Of a stretch of 64,000 nucleotides of DNA, positions 33,001 to 44,039 are shown piece by piece. The notes under the pieces are model-generated. The model was not told where the DNA came from. It saw only the letters and a program-made list of their open reading frames with translations, and searched no databases. The stretch is from Ariolimax columbianus (Eukaryota; Mollusca; Gastropoda; Stylommatophora; Arionidae), in assembly GCA_036924085.1 (NCBI GenBank), contig JAVGWX010000003.1, positions 125,105,474 through 125,169,473 of the forward strand. Reading direction: 5' to 3'. The position numbers and the translations under genes were made by a program. The number at the start of each line of letters is the position of its first letter. The first letter of the stretch is position 1.

Positions 33001-33375
33001 CATATTGCAAACATAAACGTGCTTTAGTGAACTGGATCACCATACCAACATAATACGTTTTACAGGCCTGCCCAGTATACAGGGTTCAATCAAAAAGGTT
33101 ACGGATTGGTTTTACTTTGTTTAAATTATACAAGAACTACAGATGTGTGCATTGGGGTGAAGCCAGCGTAATGGCGATCGCGTGACTTAGAAAATTCGAA
33201 CCAACTGAGCTTGACCATGGTACGGCTTGACCGATGAGAGTGGAACATACTCCAGATAGCGTAACAACAGATGTGACTGACCCACAGTGTATTTTCCTCT
33301 GCTTTGAATCGAATACAGGAGCTTAACTTTCCTGCTCTAGTCAAATCGAGGAAAGACGTCGTTCACAGGCTGTGA
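33001..33375. other. Unassigned, possibly the 5' part of the next element
   Basis: The end reads CGAGGAAAGACGTCGTTCACAG, just before recognisable endonuclease coding. No motif is firm before 33380. Confidence 0.35.
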
Positions 33376-34097
33376 ATTCGACAACTTGCTAAAATTGAGA
33401 CACTGAATATCAGTGGTTTGGGCACAACAGAGCCGGATCTGGTGGACCGTTTGATTACCTCGATGGTGGGGATACTTGGACTGGCTGATGGGCGATGCAA
33501 AGGGCATAACAGCAAGAAGGTACATGGCAATTATGTTCTGACCTGGAGGAGTGTTAGCGCAGGGGAGCGTGTCGGACACTTTGGGATTCCTATAAACCCA
33601 GCAAAAGCTAAGTCAATCGTACTTACGGACGACATCCCCGAGAGATTTGTAAGTCTGCAAATATACGAAGATAGAAGAACCACGCCTTTCGTGCAAGTGT
33701 ACGCCCACTGCAAAGATAAGAACAAAGCTGAGGAGAGAAGCGATTTAAGAACTTATTAGATGTAATTTGTGGGTGGGTGAGAGGGACGGCCTGGTTGTGA
33801 TGGGTAACTTCAACGCATAACAGGGAGACAGAAGTCACCACAGGAGCAATGTCTTGGTTGGTTAACGGCGATTCTTACCTTGATCGGAATAGTAACGGGG
33901 AAGAACGTGTAAATCTGTGTACCGCACATGGTCTGCTGACAGCTAACATAGTCTTCCAACACAGATCCAGCCTCATTAAGGCGTTTTAAAGATGGAATGA
34001 CATCACGGTGTCCTCTCAGACAGACTACATTCTAATACGATACAGACAATTATATTTCATAACCCACTCCAGAGTTATGCCAAATGTAGGAGTGAAT

Positions 34098-34645
34098 ACT
34101 GATCACAAACCAGACGTTATGACAAGTTTCTCTCCAACATAGAACTGATCACTGGACGTTATGACATATTTCTCTCCAACATAGAACTGATCACTGGACG
34201 TTATGACATGTTTCTCTTCAACATGGAACTGATCACTGGACGTTATGACATGTTTCTCTCCAACATGGAACTGATCACTGGACGTTATGACACGTTGCTC
34301 TCCAACATGGAACTGATCACTAGACGTTATGACATGTTTCTCTCCAACATGGAACTGATCACAGACCAGACGTTGTGACACGTTTCTCTCAAACATGAAA
34401 CTGATCACAGACCAAACGTTATGACACGTTTCTCTCCAACATGGAACTAATCACAGACCAGACGTTATGACATGTTTCTCTCCAACATGGAACTGATCAC
34501 AGACCAGACGTTATAACACGTTTCTCTCAAACGTGTAACTGATCACAGACCTGACGTTGTGACACGTTTCTCTCCAACATGGAATTGATCACAGACCTGA
34601 CGTTGTGACACGTTTCTCTCCAACGTGGAACTGATCACAGACCAA
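34098..34645. repeat. 42/46-bp minisatellite derived from the endonuclease Asp-His motif
   Basis: About 12 units have the core GAACTGATCACTGGACGTTA or AACTGATCACAGACCAGACG with TGACATGTTTCTCTCCAACA. The first unit is continuous with the coding text for NTDHKPDVMT, and each unit re-encodes TDH-PDVMT-like text on the plus strand. Two length classes differ by the 4-bp AGAC/CAGA insertion. On the minus strand the 42-bp class is in frame and reads SSDQFHVGEKHVIT repeats. Confidence 0.9.
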
Positions 34646-34840
34646 GGCATGGTTCACTTCAATTGAACCAGCCAATTAAGTTTCTTACCAAAGTGCCAGA
34701 AGACATAACTAATAAATAATTAAGAGGGACTAAGCCTTGGGGGAGGGGAGAGGGGGGTGGCATCTCTCAAACATATACAAGTACCGCCCTAGAAACTTCT
34801 TCAAGAGTGTTAAAGGCATGAAACTGAGGGGCGATAGTTA

Positions 34841-34945
34841 CCACTCGACATCAATCAATCACCACTCGACATCAATCATTCACCACTCGACATCAATCAT
34901 TCACCACTCGACATCAATCATTCACGACTCGACATCAATCATTGA
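34841..34945. repeat. 21-bp in-frame array inside the RTE-like linker
   Basis: Five units of CCACTCGACATCAATCATT with small changes encode HHSTSII on the plus strand. The unique flanks GDSYHSTSI and IDDGKGSA show that a single HSTSI segment was amplified. Confidence 0.9.
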
Positions 34946-35339
34946 CGATGGCAAAGGATCCGCTCTAGTCCAGGAGCCCGATCCGAGAGAGTGATGGAAG
35001 GCATACTTCCACAACCTTTTTTAAAGCAGGTGGATGTGCGGGGAAAGTGTCATTCGTACCTCCCCAAACGGACCATCTAGAGGCCGACACACTGATTCAA
35101 GGTGTGGAACGAGTATTCGAAATCGGTCCAAAGAACACGTCTATGGGTGAAGACGGCATTCTTACCGAGGCGTGTAGGCAGACAGGAGTCAATCAATCAA
35201 TCAATCAGTCAATTAAAGCCGTCGCTCGTCTCAGTGCATAGGCCATTGACAATATTCCAGACATACACGGTCCTTGGCTGCTCTTTCTGATTCTCTCCAG
35301 GTATTATCTTTTAAACTTAGTTTCTTCTCACATTCTTTT

Positions 35340-35414
35340 CTCCATTTATTTTTGGGTCCAACTGTCTCTCTATATCTCTCTCGCTCTGTCTTGATCTCTC
35401 ACTTTCTCTCTCTT

Positions 35415-35449
<35 letters not shown>

Positions 35450-35456
35450 TCTCTTG
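35340..35456. repeat. (CT)n/(TTTCTCTC)n microsatellite
   Basis: A run of CTCTCT with T interruptions. Confidence 0.9.
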
Positions 35457-35479
35457 AGGATTCCATGAAAAAGCATGTC

Positions 35480-36245
35480 TGGCTATATTTATTCTGCAGT
35501 GTTTGTCTTATCCATCACCATTTTCTTTGCTTAATTTGTTCTTCCAATGGCTGTTGTTGGCTCCTTTTCCACAAGTCATCATTCCTCACCATGTCCAGCC
35601 ACGGTATGCCTATTATACTTCGTAGACATCTATTAACGAAGAACTGAAGTCTTTGTTGTATGACCTTGCTCGTTCTCTGTGTCTCCGCTCCATACAGCAG
35701 CCCCGACTTCTCACTGGCATTGAATATTCTAACTTTGGTGTGAATCTTGATTTCTTTGGATCTCCATATGTTGTTTAGTGTCAGGAATTCCCATCTTGTC
35801 ATTCCAATTCTGATTCTTACATCTGCAAATGCGTTAATGTGACCTGATGTGCCAATTGTGCTGCTCAAATAGGTAAAGGTATCCACTTGATCTAAATGCT
35901 CTCCCTCCAGCAATATAGGTTATCAGCTGATAGTGTTGAGTTTAGTGAGCTTGGTTTTCTTCACATTGATATTCAGTCCCCAACTTGGCTGATTGTTCTT
36001 ATACGCTATCAAGTTTATCTTTCATGTGGCTATGACTATGTGACATAAGTACCAGGTCCTCTAATTGTGACAGTAGTGTCCACTGAATATCAGTTAGGTT
36101 TCTTTCGATTTATGTCGCCATTATCCGATTGATAGGCAAAGAAGGTCAGAGCATGTATCTTTGTCTCGCTCCTGTTTGCAACCCGAAGCTGTCAGTCAGT
36201 GCTCCTTCATGTACCACTCTACTAACTGTATCTTCGAACATGCTC
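35480..36245 (-). pseudogene. Non-LTR RT palm-thumb fragment, separate lineage
   Basis: The minus strand reads LTDSFGLQTGARQRYML (the GVRQG turn, altered), IERNLTDIQWTLLSQLEDLV (where the ADD box is lost), then LEGEHLDQVDTFTYLSSTIG, EIKIHTKVRIFNASEKSGLL, YGAETQRTSKVIQQRLQFFV and NRCLRSIIGIPWLD. The IQWTLxxQLxDLxFADDLALLSHT signature is common in animal RTE-like elements; here FADD is gone, so the copy is inactive. Stops and frameshifts occur upstream of 35913. Confidence 0.75.
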
Positions 36246-36429
36246 TGTAGAAAGGGGAGGGGGAGAGAAGAGAATTCCAAATAACTGACAGCTATAACAG
36301 TACCCTAACAGAAAGGAAAGGCTCGAAGCTGAATTGTGACAACTAAAGGGGAATTTCGCTGTTAAGTCATATAGAGAAGATGGATTAAAGAATTCTTGAA
36401 AATAGATTTATACCGAATGCTGAACCTCA

Positions 36430-36775
36430 GTTCTTCTTCTTCGTTCGTTCTCAATCTCCCACTACCAAACCCTGGAAGGGCTTAAGTAGCAGAATGTAGT
36501 CCAGAGAACGGAATGCGTTGTGTCGTAGTTTACAGTTTGGCTGCGATATTCGCACCTTTCGGTCCAACACATCTGACTTCAGCAAGCATTTTTTGAGTAC
36601 CGGGTTAGCATTTCCTCTTCCATCCCTTCTCCTTAGCCAGTCTGCTCTGCTGCAGCCTGTTATCCAGGATCACCACGTGGAGGTGTAGAAGGGTCTTGGC
36701 AGCTATGGTATGCTGGCCCTGACGCTAGCAGTCAGCTATGGGTCGCTGACCGCTGCTGCATCTTGATCCCGAACC
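36430..36775 (-). mobile_element. Repeat V, minus-strand copy
   Basis: The plus strand shows CTTCTTCTTCGTTCGTTCTC (the complement of the (GAA)n tail), GTCCAGAGAACGGAATGCGT, CACCTTTCGGTCCAACACAT, TGCAGCCTGTTATCCAGGAT, GGTGTAGAAGGGTCTTGGCA and CAGTCAGCTATGGGTCGCTG. The copy at 54975-55335 matches it across its length. Confidence 0.85.
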
Positions 36776-36779
36776 TCAG

Positions 36780-38085
36780 TTCAACAGTGCCCAGTTCGGT
36801 TACCGCGAGGACAAGGGCTGCGCCAATGTTTTATTTACTTCACGATAGATGTGTGATAAAACTCTTTGAATACGGCGAGCTTATCAATGTAGAATTCACC
36901 AACCAAGAGCAACCTTTGACAGATTTGACAGAAATAAACTCTAGACGGTGATGGGTGAGTAAGGGATGTGAGGCCAGTGACTTGATAATATGACAGCTTT
37001 GTTCCGAGGGGATGAGACGATGGTGCCACAGAGGCTTTTCTAGCCAGCAAGGGTGTGCGTCAGGGATGTGTACTATCCGCGCTGCTTTGTAACATGTATA
37101 TGAACAATTTTATGTCAGAGGTCAATCAGACTGCTACACAAGATCCAAATTATAATTCCACATATGAACTGTTATTCGCATAGGACCAATGCCTCGCATA
37201 TACAGACGATCAGAAACTTCAAAATCAGTTGGCCACAATGGACGCAATCTGCGATAAGTCTGGCATGGGTATCAACACGGTTGGAGGAACTAAGATGCTA
37301 GTCCGGTCAGGCCCAACATACTGACCAGGATGTCGCGACAGGGTCATGCATAATATACTGACCATGACGTCAGGTACTGACCATACTGACCCAGACCACT
37401 ATTTCTCTTCAATTCAGCGTTCCCTGGAAACAGGCTGTGTTTATAGCAGTCTGGCTAACGAGATGTGGATCGACGTGATCACCGTAGTAGTGAGCATCAC
37501 GCATATGAAGCCAAATAAAGCACAACCGCCCGAAGGACCCCGGTCTACCTTCATCAGCACGCTCGGAGTGTGAGGAAAGCTACTACAACTCTTAACGACC
37601 TGATCAGGGCGCACAAAAGAGTAAACTTACTCATTGTGAGCATTCAACAAGCACAACAGCAGGAACATCAGCACGATTAATACGACAAACTCTGAAGATG
37701 GGCAGAACGCAAGGTCCACTTACTGCTGACCATCCAGAACGTGGCTCATTAGCAGGCTCAGGAAGTCAGATACCTAGGCAGCCATTTCTCAAAGGTCGGC
37801 AGATGCAACAGAGATATTGGGACCAGATGTCAGATAGCAGCAGAAGTGGCGCCTCTGCTCAAACATTATCACATTAGTCTGGTAACAAAGCAGAAACTGA
37901 TTTACAGCATCTTCCTACCAACCCTGTGCTACCAGATCCAAACGTTGGTCATTGCCAAGGCGAGAGATAGTAACATCTCCACCTGCAAAATGAAATGTCT
38001 GCTAATGGTCACCGACGTTTCCAGAAGATATAGATTGAGGCACGAGAATATTGGCAAAAAGGAACAAATATGGGAAAAGTAAGAT
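36780..38085 (+). pseudogene. RTE-like RT, interrupted by a repeat X insertion
   Basis: The plus strand reads AQFGYREDKGCANVLF, a frame change to INVEFTNQEQPLTDL, then ASKGVRQGCVLSALLCNMYM, NNFMSEVNQTATQDPNYNST and YELLFA-stop-DQCLAYTDD. The TAG at 37181-37183 replaces the first aspartate of the catalytic box. Then QNQLATMDAICDKSGMGINT, the repeat X insertion (about 37300-37665), and the thumb EVRYLGSHFSKVGRCNRDIG, TKQKLIYSIFLPTLCYQIQT and RRYRLRHENIGKK. It could be the RT half of the same family as the endonuclease at 33380-35240, but other elements lie between them. Confidence 0.8.
37300..37665 (+). mobile_element. Repeat X inserted in an RT pseudogene
   Basis: CAACATACTGACCAGGATG, a short degenerate 5' array with ACTGACC, CGTTCCCTGGAAACAGGCTG, GTAGTAGTGAGCATCACGC, CTACCTTCATCAGCACGCTC and CTCATTGTGAGCATTCAACA follow the family order. 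RT coding stops just before it and resumes just after it. I did not find a clear target duplication. Confidence 0.8.
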
Positions 38086-38089
38086 GTCG

Positions 38090-38960
38090 CACCTGATTGG
38101 CTGCGCTCTCGACTCGTTCCGGTGTTTGTGTCGTTTTCTGCTGTTTGCAAGTTCCTGTTCAGATTATAATTCACAATTCCTTCACCAGTTGGTATCTGGG
38201 ACTTTATCCTGGGGAATGCATGTGCTTTTGTTCGGTTATCATGCTGTGATGCTGCATCTTGTTGCGGTTGTGCCTGGTTTAAACCGTAAGAAAACAGTCC
38301 AGGATGGGTTGAATGTTCCGCTTGACTGCACCACATAACTCAGCCCAGAGTTTCACTACTCAAGGGCCTTCCTGCTCGAACTAAAGCCGACTTGCTCCTG
38401 GCGCCCTCCACCGAAGGTTACACCATGCCTCTCCCAACCCTGTATTCTTAGCACAGCAAGAGTCACGCTGACCCGAAGGTGGACACATTGCAGACGCCAC
38501 GAGGGCGGAACGGGAAGACACAAGGAGTCTGGTACTGACAGACAAGGAAAGCTGACATAAATATTGGTTCAACACATACTCCTCGCGGCCCTCATCCCGA
38601 GACTGCGGAGTACTGAGCTCCACCTGGGGAGTCTGTAGGGATTTCGGTCGACACTCTACGAACGAACAATCCTCAGTAGTTGGACTTGGTAGTTGTCAAT
38701 CGTCACAACGGGTCTTTAATGCCTGAGCGAACATTATTATAGTACCATGTGCAGAAAACATGTTCAGACAGAAGGTGCGCTGCCCCAATCATCTCATGAG
38801 CATGTTCCCTGATCAGCTTGCCCTCCGAGTTTACAGTGTCTAAAGGTCCGGCTTCCGAGCCAAGGGCGACCTATAGGAAGGTCAATAGACGACGTAAAGC
38901 CGACGGATTTGGTCCAGGGGAGGTTACTATGGTTCATCAGTTCGCAATCCATGACACAAG
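38090..38960. other. No gene recognised
   Basis: The minus frame at 37929-38336 is open for 135 codons but overlaps the RT thumb on the other strand and shows no domain. The rest has no recognised feature. Confidence 0.4.
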
Positions 38961-38969
38961 TGGCCAATG

Positions 38970-39600
38970 ACTACAGATTTGCAAGTTGTACTGCTTTCGG
39001 AGTATTCTCACTCCGACGCCACAAACTTAGCCATCGCTGTTTCCACTGATCGAAGAATGTTTTGAGGTCATCTTCTAAAATAACTTTCAGTTCCCTCTTC
39101 GCGTTATATTGTGTCTCCTCAGCCTCCTGAAATATGTTTCCTTTCAAGTATTTTTTTTATTTTGGGGAAAGGAAAAATGTCCCACGGTGTGTTATGTCGG
39201 GCGAAAAAGGTGGTTGGTAATATGGTACTTAACGTACAACTGCTATGCCTGGCACGGACTTTGTCTTGATGAAATAACAACATGCCTCTCTCGTGTAATC
39301 TTGGTCTTTTGTGACGATGTCAGAAACGACTGAACTGAGCCGAAACTAATGTCTAAGTCTTCAGACAAGTAGCGAATTGAGATTTGGCGATTTCTCAGCC
39401 CACATTCGACATTATTATCACTGTTGGCAGATAGGAGCCTTCCAATAATTTAATCTTTGTCAATGCTTTAACGACCATCTTTAAAATAGTTATACCTCTC
39501 ATAAACGTGTGTACGACTCTCATACAGTCATCGCTATGGACTGTCTGAAACTGAAAGTATTGCCTTTACATGTTTCACCACGGCTTTGACAAAATCTTGT
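38970..39600 (-). pseudogene. Mariner-like transposase relic, internally deleted
   Basis: The minus strand reads THVYERYNYFKDGR, stop, SIDKD, stop, IIGRLLSANSDNNVECGL, RNRQISIRYLSEDLDISFGS and VQSFLTS, which matches the helix-turn-helix half of mariner transposases. A deletion then leads to MLLFHQDKVRARH (normally HQDNARPH, the second catalytic aspartate), a frameshift, FSPDITHRG (YSPDLAP, the third), and KKYLKGNIFQEAEETQYNAK with FFDQWKQRW. The first catalytic aspartate region is missing. This is a different sublineage from 4809-5135. Confidence 0.75.
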
Positions 39601-39885
39601 TTTGTTCAAATTCGTTTATGATTTTTTTACCTCCGTGATAGTACGGCGAATGCGGTTCACGCACTTAAGAACGAAGCACTACTGCATAAAAGCCAAACAA
39701 GTAAATCTGACGTAACTCAGTCTACATGCAGATTAGGTTGTGCCTTGAAACTTTAGGCTGAATCCCACAGTTCTAAAATTGCTATATTATTCCGGATACT
39801 TTTTTGTTATTACGCCTCGTACATTTGGGTTGGAAAGGCCTTTCTCCCTGACATATTCGGTTCCTGTTGGCTTTTTTCGAGGTAC
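39601..39885. other. Spacer, nothing recognised
   Basis: This AT-rich stretch may hold the outer end of the mariner relic; no inverted repeat was identified. Confidence 0.3.
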
Positions 39886-40545
39886 ATGATTTATTTTCCC
39901 ACAGCGCCCCAATTCGCTTAGATAGACTGCGAGAGTGAAGTCCGTTTACATGGACGCCTCTTGGACGTGGAATAGGGTTTTGGTCAGCTCTAGTTCGATG
40001 ACCCTGATGCAAGAGGCCAGTTATGAGTCGCTGACTGCTGTAAGATCTGGTTCGCTGACCCTGATGCACGCAGCCAGTAATGAGTCATTTACACAGATTC
40101 AAATGTGCAGTTATGAGTCACTTACCCTGATGTAAACAGCCAGTTATGAGTCACTTACCCTGATGTAAACAGCCAGTTATGAGTCACTTACCATGATGTA
40201 AACAGCCAGTTATAGAGTAACTTACCCTGATGTAAACAGCCAGTTATGAGTCACTTACCCTGATGTAAACAGCCAGTTATATAGTAACTTACCATGATGT
40301 AAATAGCCAGTTATGAGTCACTTACCCTGATGCAAACAGCCAGTTGTGAGTGACTTACCCTGATGTAAACAGGCAGTTGTGAGTCATTTACCCTGATGCA
40401 AACAGCTAATTCTGAGTCACTTACCCTGATGCAAACAGCCAGTTCTAGTTCGCTAGCTCTGATACAAACAGCCAGCTCTGGTTCGCTGACCCTGGTGCAA
40501 ACATCCAGAAATGAGACGTTGGTTGCTACCAGCTCATTCGATGTG
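39886..40545 (-). mobile_element. Repeat V-related copy with an expanded 33-bp array
   Basis: At 39950-40075 the text GTTTTGGTCAGCTCTAGTTC, CCTGATGCAAGAGGCCAGTT and ATGAGTCGCTGACTGCTG parallels the end module of repeat V (CTTGGCAGCTCTGGTTCG... CAGCTATGGGTCGCTGACC). From about 40090 to 40510 the module GCCAGTTATGAGTCACTTAC repeats at 33 bp about 13 times. One minus frame reads AVCIRVSDSEL repeats because 33 is divisible by three; it is not a gene. Confidence 0.75.
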
Positions 40546-42475
40546 CTGCATCTTTGGCTCCTGTTGACGTTTCTTGTAGGTTTAAGTGTCTGTAGATTTG
40601 GGTAACCATCCACACGTCCAATTCTTCGTCGTCGCCTTAAAGAACATGCCAGACAGGTTACAGTTGGCGTATTCTCTGCTCCCTTTTGAGCTCAGGAAAA
40701 ACATATGCGAACACCAGCAAGCAACAGTGATATTGACAGAAATAAATTGCATCATCAATAAATGGTACGTTTATTGGGAAATGATCGCTTCAGATGGCAA
40801 AGTTATGTGGATCGTCTCCCATTATCGACAGGCCCCATCGAAACCGCTATAAATGTATACATGGCTTGCTGTCAAGAATGGATAGGCACTGAGGAAGGGA
40901 ACTGCTACCCCACCTCATTAAAAGCTGAGCTCTAGTGCACCAAGACCTCTAACATGTCATACCTAACAAGTGTCTGTTATGGAATTGGCTTGGGCATATG
41001 TTTATTTTGTCAAGGGGAGGTAATGCTCAACATACTATTTATTTAATGCGGTTGTTTCCCATTATACAAACTGCCATTTTCAGCAATTTCTGAATTTTGA
41101 TCAGTTTTAATACTCAAATAATTTCCGCTGTATGCTGTGTTAAGATACTGAATCACTTATTTCTTGAAGTAGATATCTTGGCTGCCAGACCTGAGCCCAT
41201 TCTTATTAGAAGTCACGTGATTAATTGGCATTATGTTCCACTTCTCAGCTTACACAACGTGGATGTTTACCTCTTGTCTCGTCTCAACGTCAGGAAGTCG
41301 GCGACTGCAGCTGTGAACCGATTGCAGCTGGGCTCGTGCCTATGACGGAGACAGTGGTTCTGTTACTGAGGTCGAGAAAACACATAAGTCACGACGGGTC
41401 GTCCAGGACGACCGCTTCGTGTTGAAGCAACACGTCCCCGTCTGACGAGAATGAAGTCGGGTCACGATAGACCGGTGTTAGCGATGACTCGAACAGAACA
41501 TCACACACAGACAGATTCTTACACGTGCATGGCCGCTCGTTGTCTATCAGTGTCGGTCTGCTTCAGTGGTTTCTAATTCTATCTCTCTTTTCTGGTCACT
41601 CACTGGCTAAGTTTTGTAGATTTATATATCTACTTGTTCTTGTCTAATATACTACCTACTAAACTGCACGGTAGAATACCCTTCTCTGCTGCTCTTCTCA
41701 TCTGTCTCTCCCAGCTTATATGCTAAGCTCCCAGCTTTGGTCAATGAATTCTACTTTTTTGAGTTCATTTCCTTCAAACTGTATTTAAACTGGCGTGTCT
41801 CAGAGAAAGGCTGCCTTGTTTTTCAAACTACTGGATGACCTATAGGTCATGGAATTCCCAGTTCGAATCGTGAGAAAGACAACCATTTTGGCTGGACAGT
41901 TTTAAACTGCATTGTTTGAAAGTTAAGGACAATGCTACGTTCAATGAGCTGAAGCTCTCGGGCAGGGTTCTCAAGTTATGTGTGAGAACCCCGAACTGTA
42001 TTTTCAGGGCTTCCCTTGCGTTGGCTCGTTGGATCCTTGTAGCTCTGTTACAAAACTTCTCGACAGTGCGAATCCCCACTTTGCTGGTCAAGTTGCTTTA
42101 ACACAGCCTGTTTCATAGTGCACGGCGTGGACACATTGAATCTTGTTCAGTATATTGCACATGACCCTGTAACGAACGACTTAGTACACATAACAGGACA
42201 CTGGGATACAATAAAAGATGAAGTAAGCTTTGACACACTAAATGGGGAAACAAAGAGCATCCTAAGTGCTGAAATGCTCAAAGGATTGAATAGTCTGGAG
42301 AGAATTGATGGTCTTTAATATCTTTCATAGAACGCATGGGGAAAAGGGCAAGAAAAGGCCAAATAATACACGTAGAAGAGACCAATTTAAAAATTCAAAT
42401 GAAACAGGAAGTACTTTAAAGAACTGGAGAAAATAGCACATGGACAAGTCTGCTTGGAGAGGTCTGTTTTATAAC
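40546..42475. other. No gene recognised; one possible tRNA-like remnant
   Basis: Short frames such as 42118-42318 (66 codons, HGVDTLNLVQYIAHDPVTN) are not low complexity but have no splice signals or family I can name. Near 41850 CCCAGTTCGAATCGTG looks like a lone B box. Confidence 0.35.
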
Positions 42476-42504
42476 CTTAGCACTCAAGAGTGATAAGGAT
42501 GAAG

Positions 42505-42601
42505 AAGAAATAGAAAAAGAAGTATAAGAAGAAGAAAATGAAGAAGAAGAAGAAGAAGAAGAAGAAGACGAAGAATAGGATGATGAAGAAAACTTACTGG
42601 A

Positions 42602-42636
<35 letters not shown>

Positions 42637-42720
42637 AGAAGAAGAAGAAGACGAAGAAGAAAAAAACAAAGAAAAAGAATAAGACACTCGACATGATACT
42701 AGATGATGATGATGATGATA
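42505..42720. repeat. (GAA)n microsatellite with GAT run
   Basis: (GAAGAAGAA)n with GAC/GAG interruptions is followed by (GAT)n at about 42700-42718. Confidence 0.95.
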
Positions 42721-43630
42721 GCAATACAGGTAAAAAATTATTTGTTTTTTGACAATTAGTACTCATAATGAGGAACGTGTAAACCTCAGATTTGAGTGTC
42801 AGTCTTCTGACGAGTACATGTGTTCAAAGCTTCGGTGAAGCATGATATATCTTAGGTAAAATTTATAAAAACATCGTAGACTGTACGCTGTGTAGTGACT
42901 GCAAAGGCAAGCAGCCTTTATTCCTCCGATCTATAAATGTTCGAGGTGGACCTCAACAATGGAAACAAGTACTGTTAGCATTGTTGTTTTAGTAAAGATT
43001 TCCGGAGGTAGCAAAACACAAGGAGCCGTGTTAGAATGACGAGCCATTACGCATATTTTAATAGAAAGTGCTGGCCATTCATTGCACCCATTGATCTATG
43101 TTTCAAATGGCATTCTTAAAATATTTGGAATCCTGGTATTCAAATGTTAATGATAATGTCTGCTGCCAGGAAGCTGAAGGCTTCGGCTATACGTAGTAAC
43201 TATTTTAAAACTTCTTGTGGTTTACTAGGCCTAGTAAAAGATACAAATAATTTGGGTAGATTTTAACTTGAATTTTTGAATTTTGTCGTTAAGCCTACTC
43301 TTTTCGATTTCTAACTGCAAAAATGAATTTTTAACGTGCTAGACACTGAAAAAGGGAGTCCGATCTCACTATCTAGAGATCGTGGAAATTTTTACCAGAA
43401 GATTCCCGTAAAAAAATCACGTTAACCACCATGATTTGAACACGGAGGTAGACACATTACCTCGAGGCCGCTGAGCCTCCTCAAAAAGTAAACTGTTATA
43501 TCCCTTACAATATCCCCTACACGCACAAAGTGATGTTTTACGCCACTCGTCGGTGAATTGAGAGCTATCATATAGCTATTGACCATATTGCTATCGTGTT
43601 CAGGATGGTGCCGAGACGCAGCACAGTGCA
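42721..43630. other. No gene recognised; repeat U on minus strand
   Basis: GGCAAGCAGCCTTTATTCCT at 42904-42923 is the complement of the repeat U core. A possible tRNA-like head on the minus strand near 43440-43490 (TGTTCAAATCATGG) is not supported further. Confidence 0.35.
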
Positions 43631-43639
43631 TGACCTGAC

Positions 43640-43790
43640 AGTAGTCTTCGACTCATGACTGGCTGCTTGCATCAGGATCAGCGAACCAGAGCTGACCAAG
43701 ACCATATTTCGCCTCAATGTGACAGCCCTGGAAACAGGCTGTACTAGTATAGTCTGACAGAGAGAATAGGTATCACAATTGAAAGGCAAA
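43640..43790 (+). mobile_element. Chimera: repeat V module joined to repeat X body
   Basis: The left part ACTCATGACTGGCTGCTTGC, ATCAGGATCAGCGAACCAGA and GCTGACCAAGACC is the complement of the V module at 39970-40030. It runs straight into CAGCCCTGGAAACAGGCTGT and TAGTCTGACAGAGAGAATAG, which is the start of the X body. No array lies between them. Confidence 0.6.
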
Positions 43791-44039
43791 CCCGGTACCC
43801 GAGGAAACCAGATAAAACCGGATTTGTTCGGATGTGATGCGCAGATATCGCGGCCTCGCTGTAAACTACAACACAATGTCACAACCTCTTTGTCGCCCCC
43901 CCCCCTCCCTGCCCAGCCCACTCCTCTTTATATTTATCCAATACGGGTTATATTTCAGTGAATCGGATGAGATCAATATACCGAGTATTTATACTATCTG
44001 TATTCATAGATGACAGCTGAACTGTCTTTTCTAGGCCAA

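Larger units (their letters stand above)
33380..35240 (+). pseudogene. RTE-like endonuclease and linker with internal tandem amplifications
   Basis: The plus strand encodes an APE-type endonuclease: TTEPDLVDRLITSMVGIL, GHFGIPINPAKAKSIVL, ERFVSLQIYEDRR and VQVYAHCKDK. After a frame change come GLVVMGNFNA (GDFNA expected, Asp to Asn), ERVNLCTAHGLLTANIVFQH, QTDYILIRY and NTDHKPDVMT with the Asp-His pair near 34100. The coding is then interrupted by an array of that same Asp-His segment (34098-34645). It resumes as RNFFKSVKGMKLRGDSYHST, holds a 21-bp array (34841-34945), and continues DDGKGSALVQEPDPRE to about 35180. No RT palm follows, so the element is truncated. Several stops are present. Confidence 0.8.

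Noticed and set aside
34103..34408. Minus-strand frame with 14-residue SSDQFHVGEKHVIT repeats
   Set aside because: It is the antisense of the endonuclease-derived array; the plus strand explains its origin.
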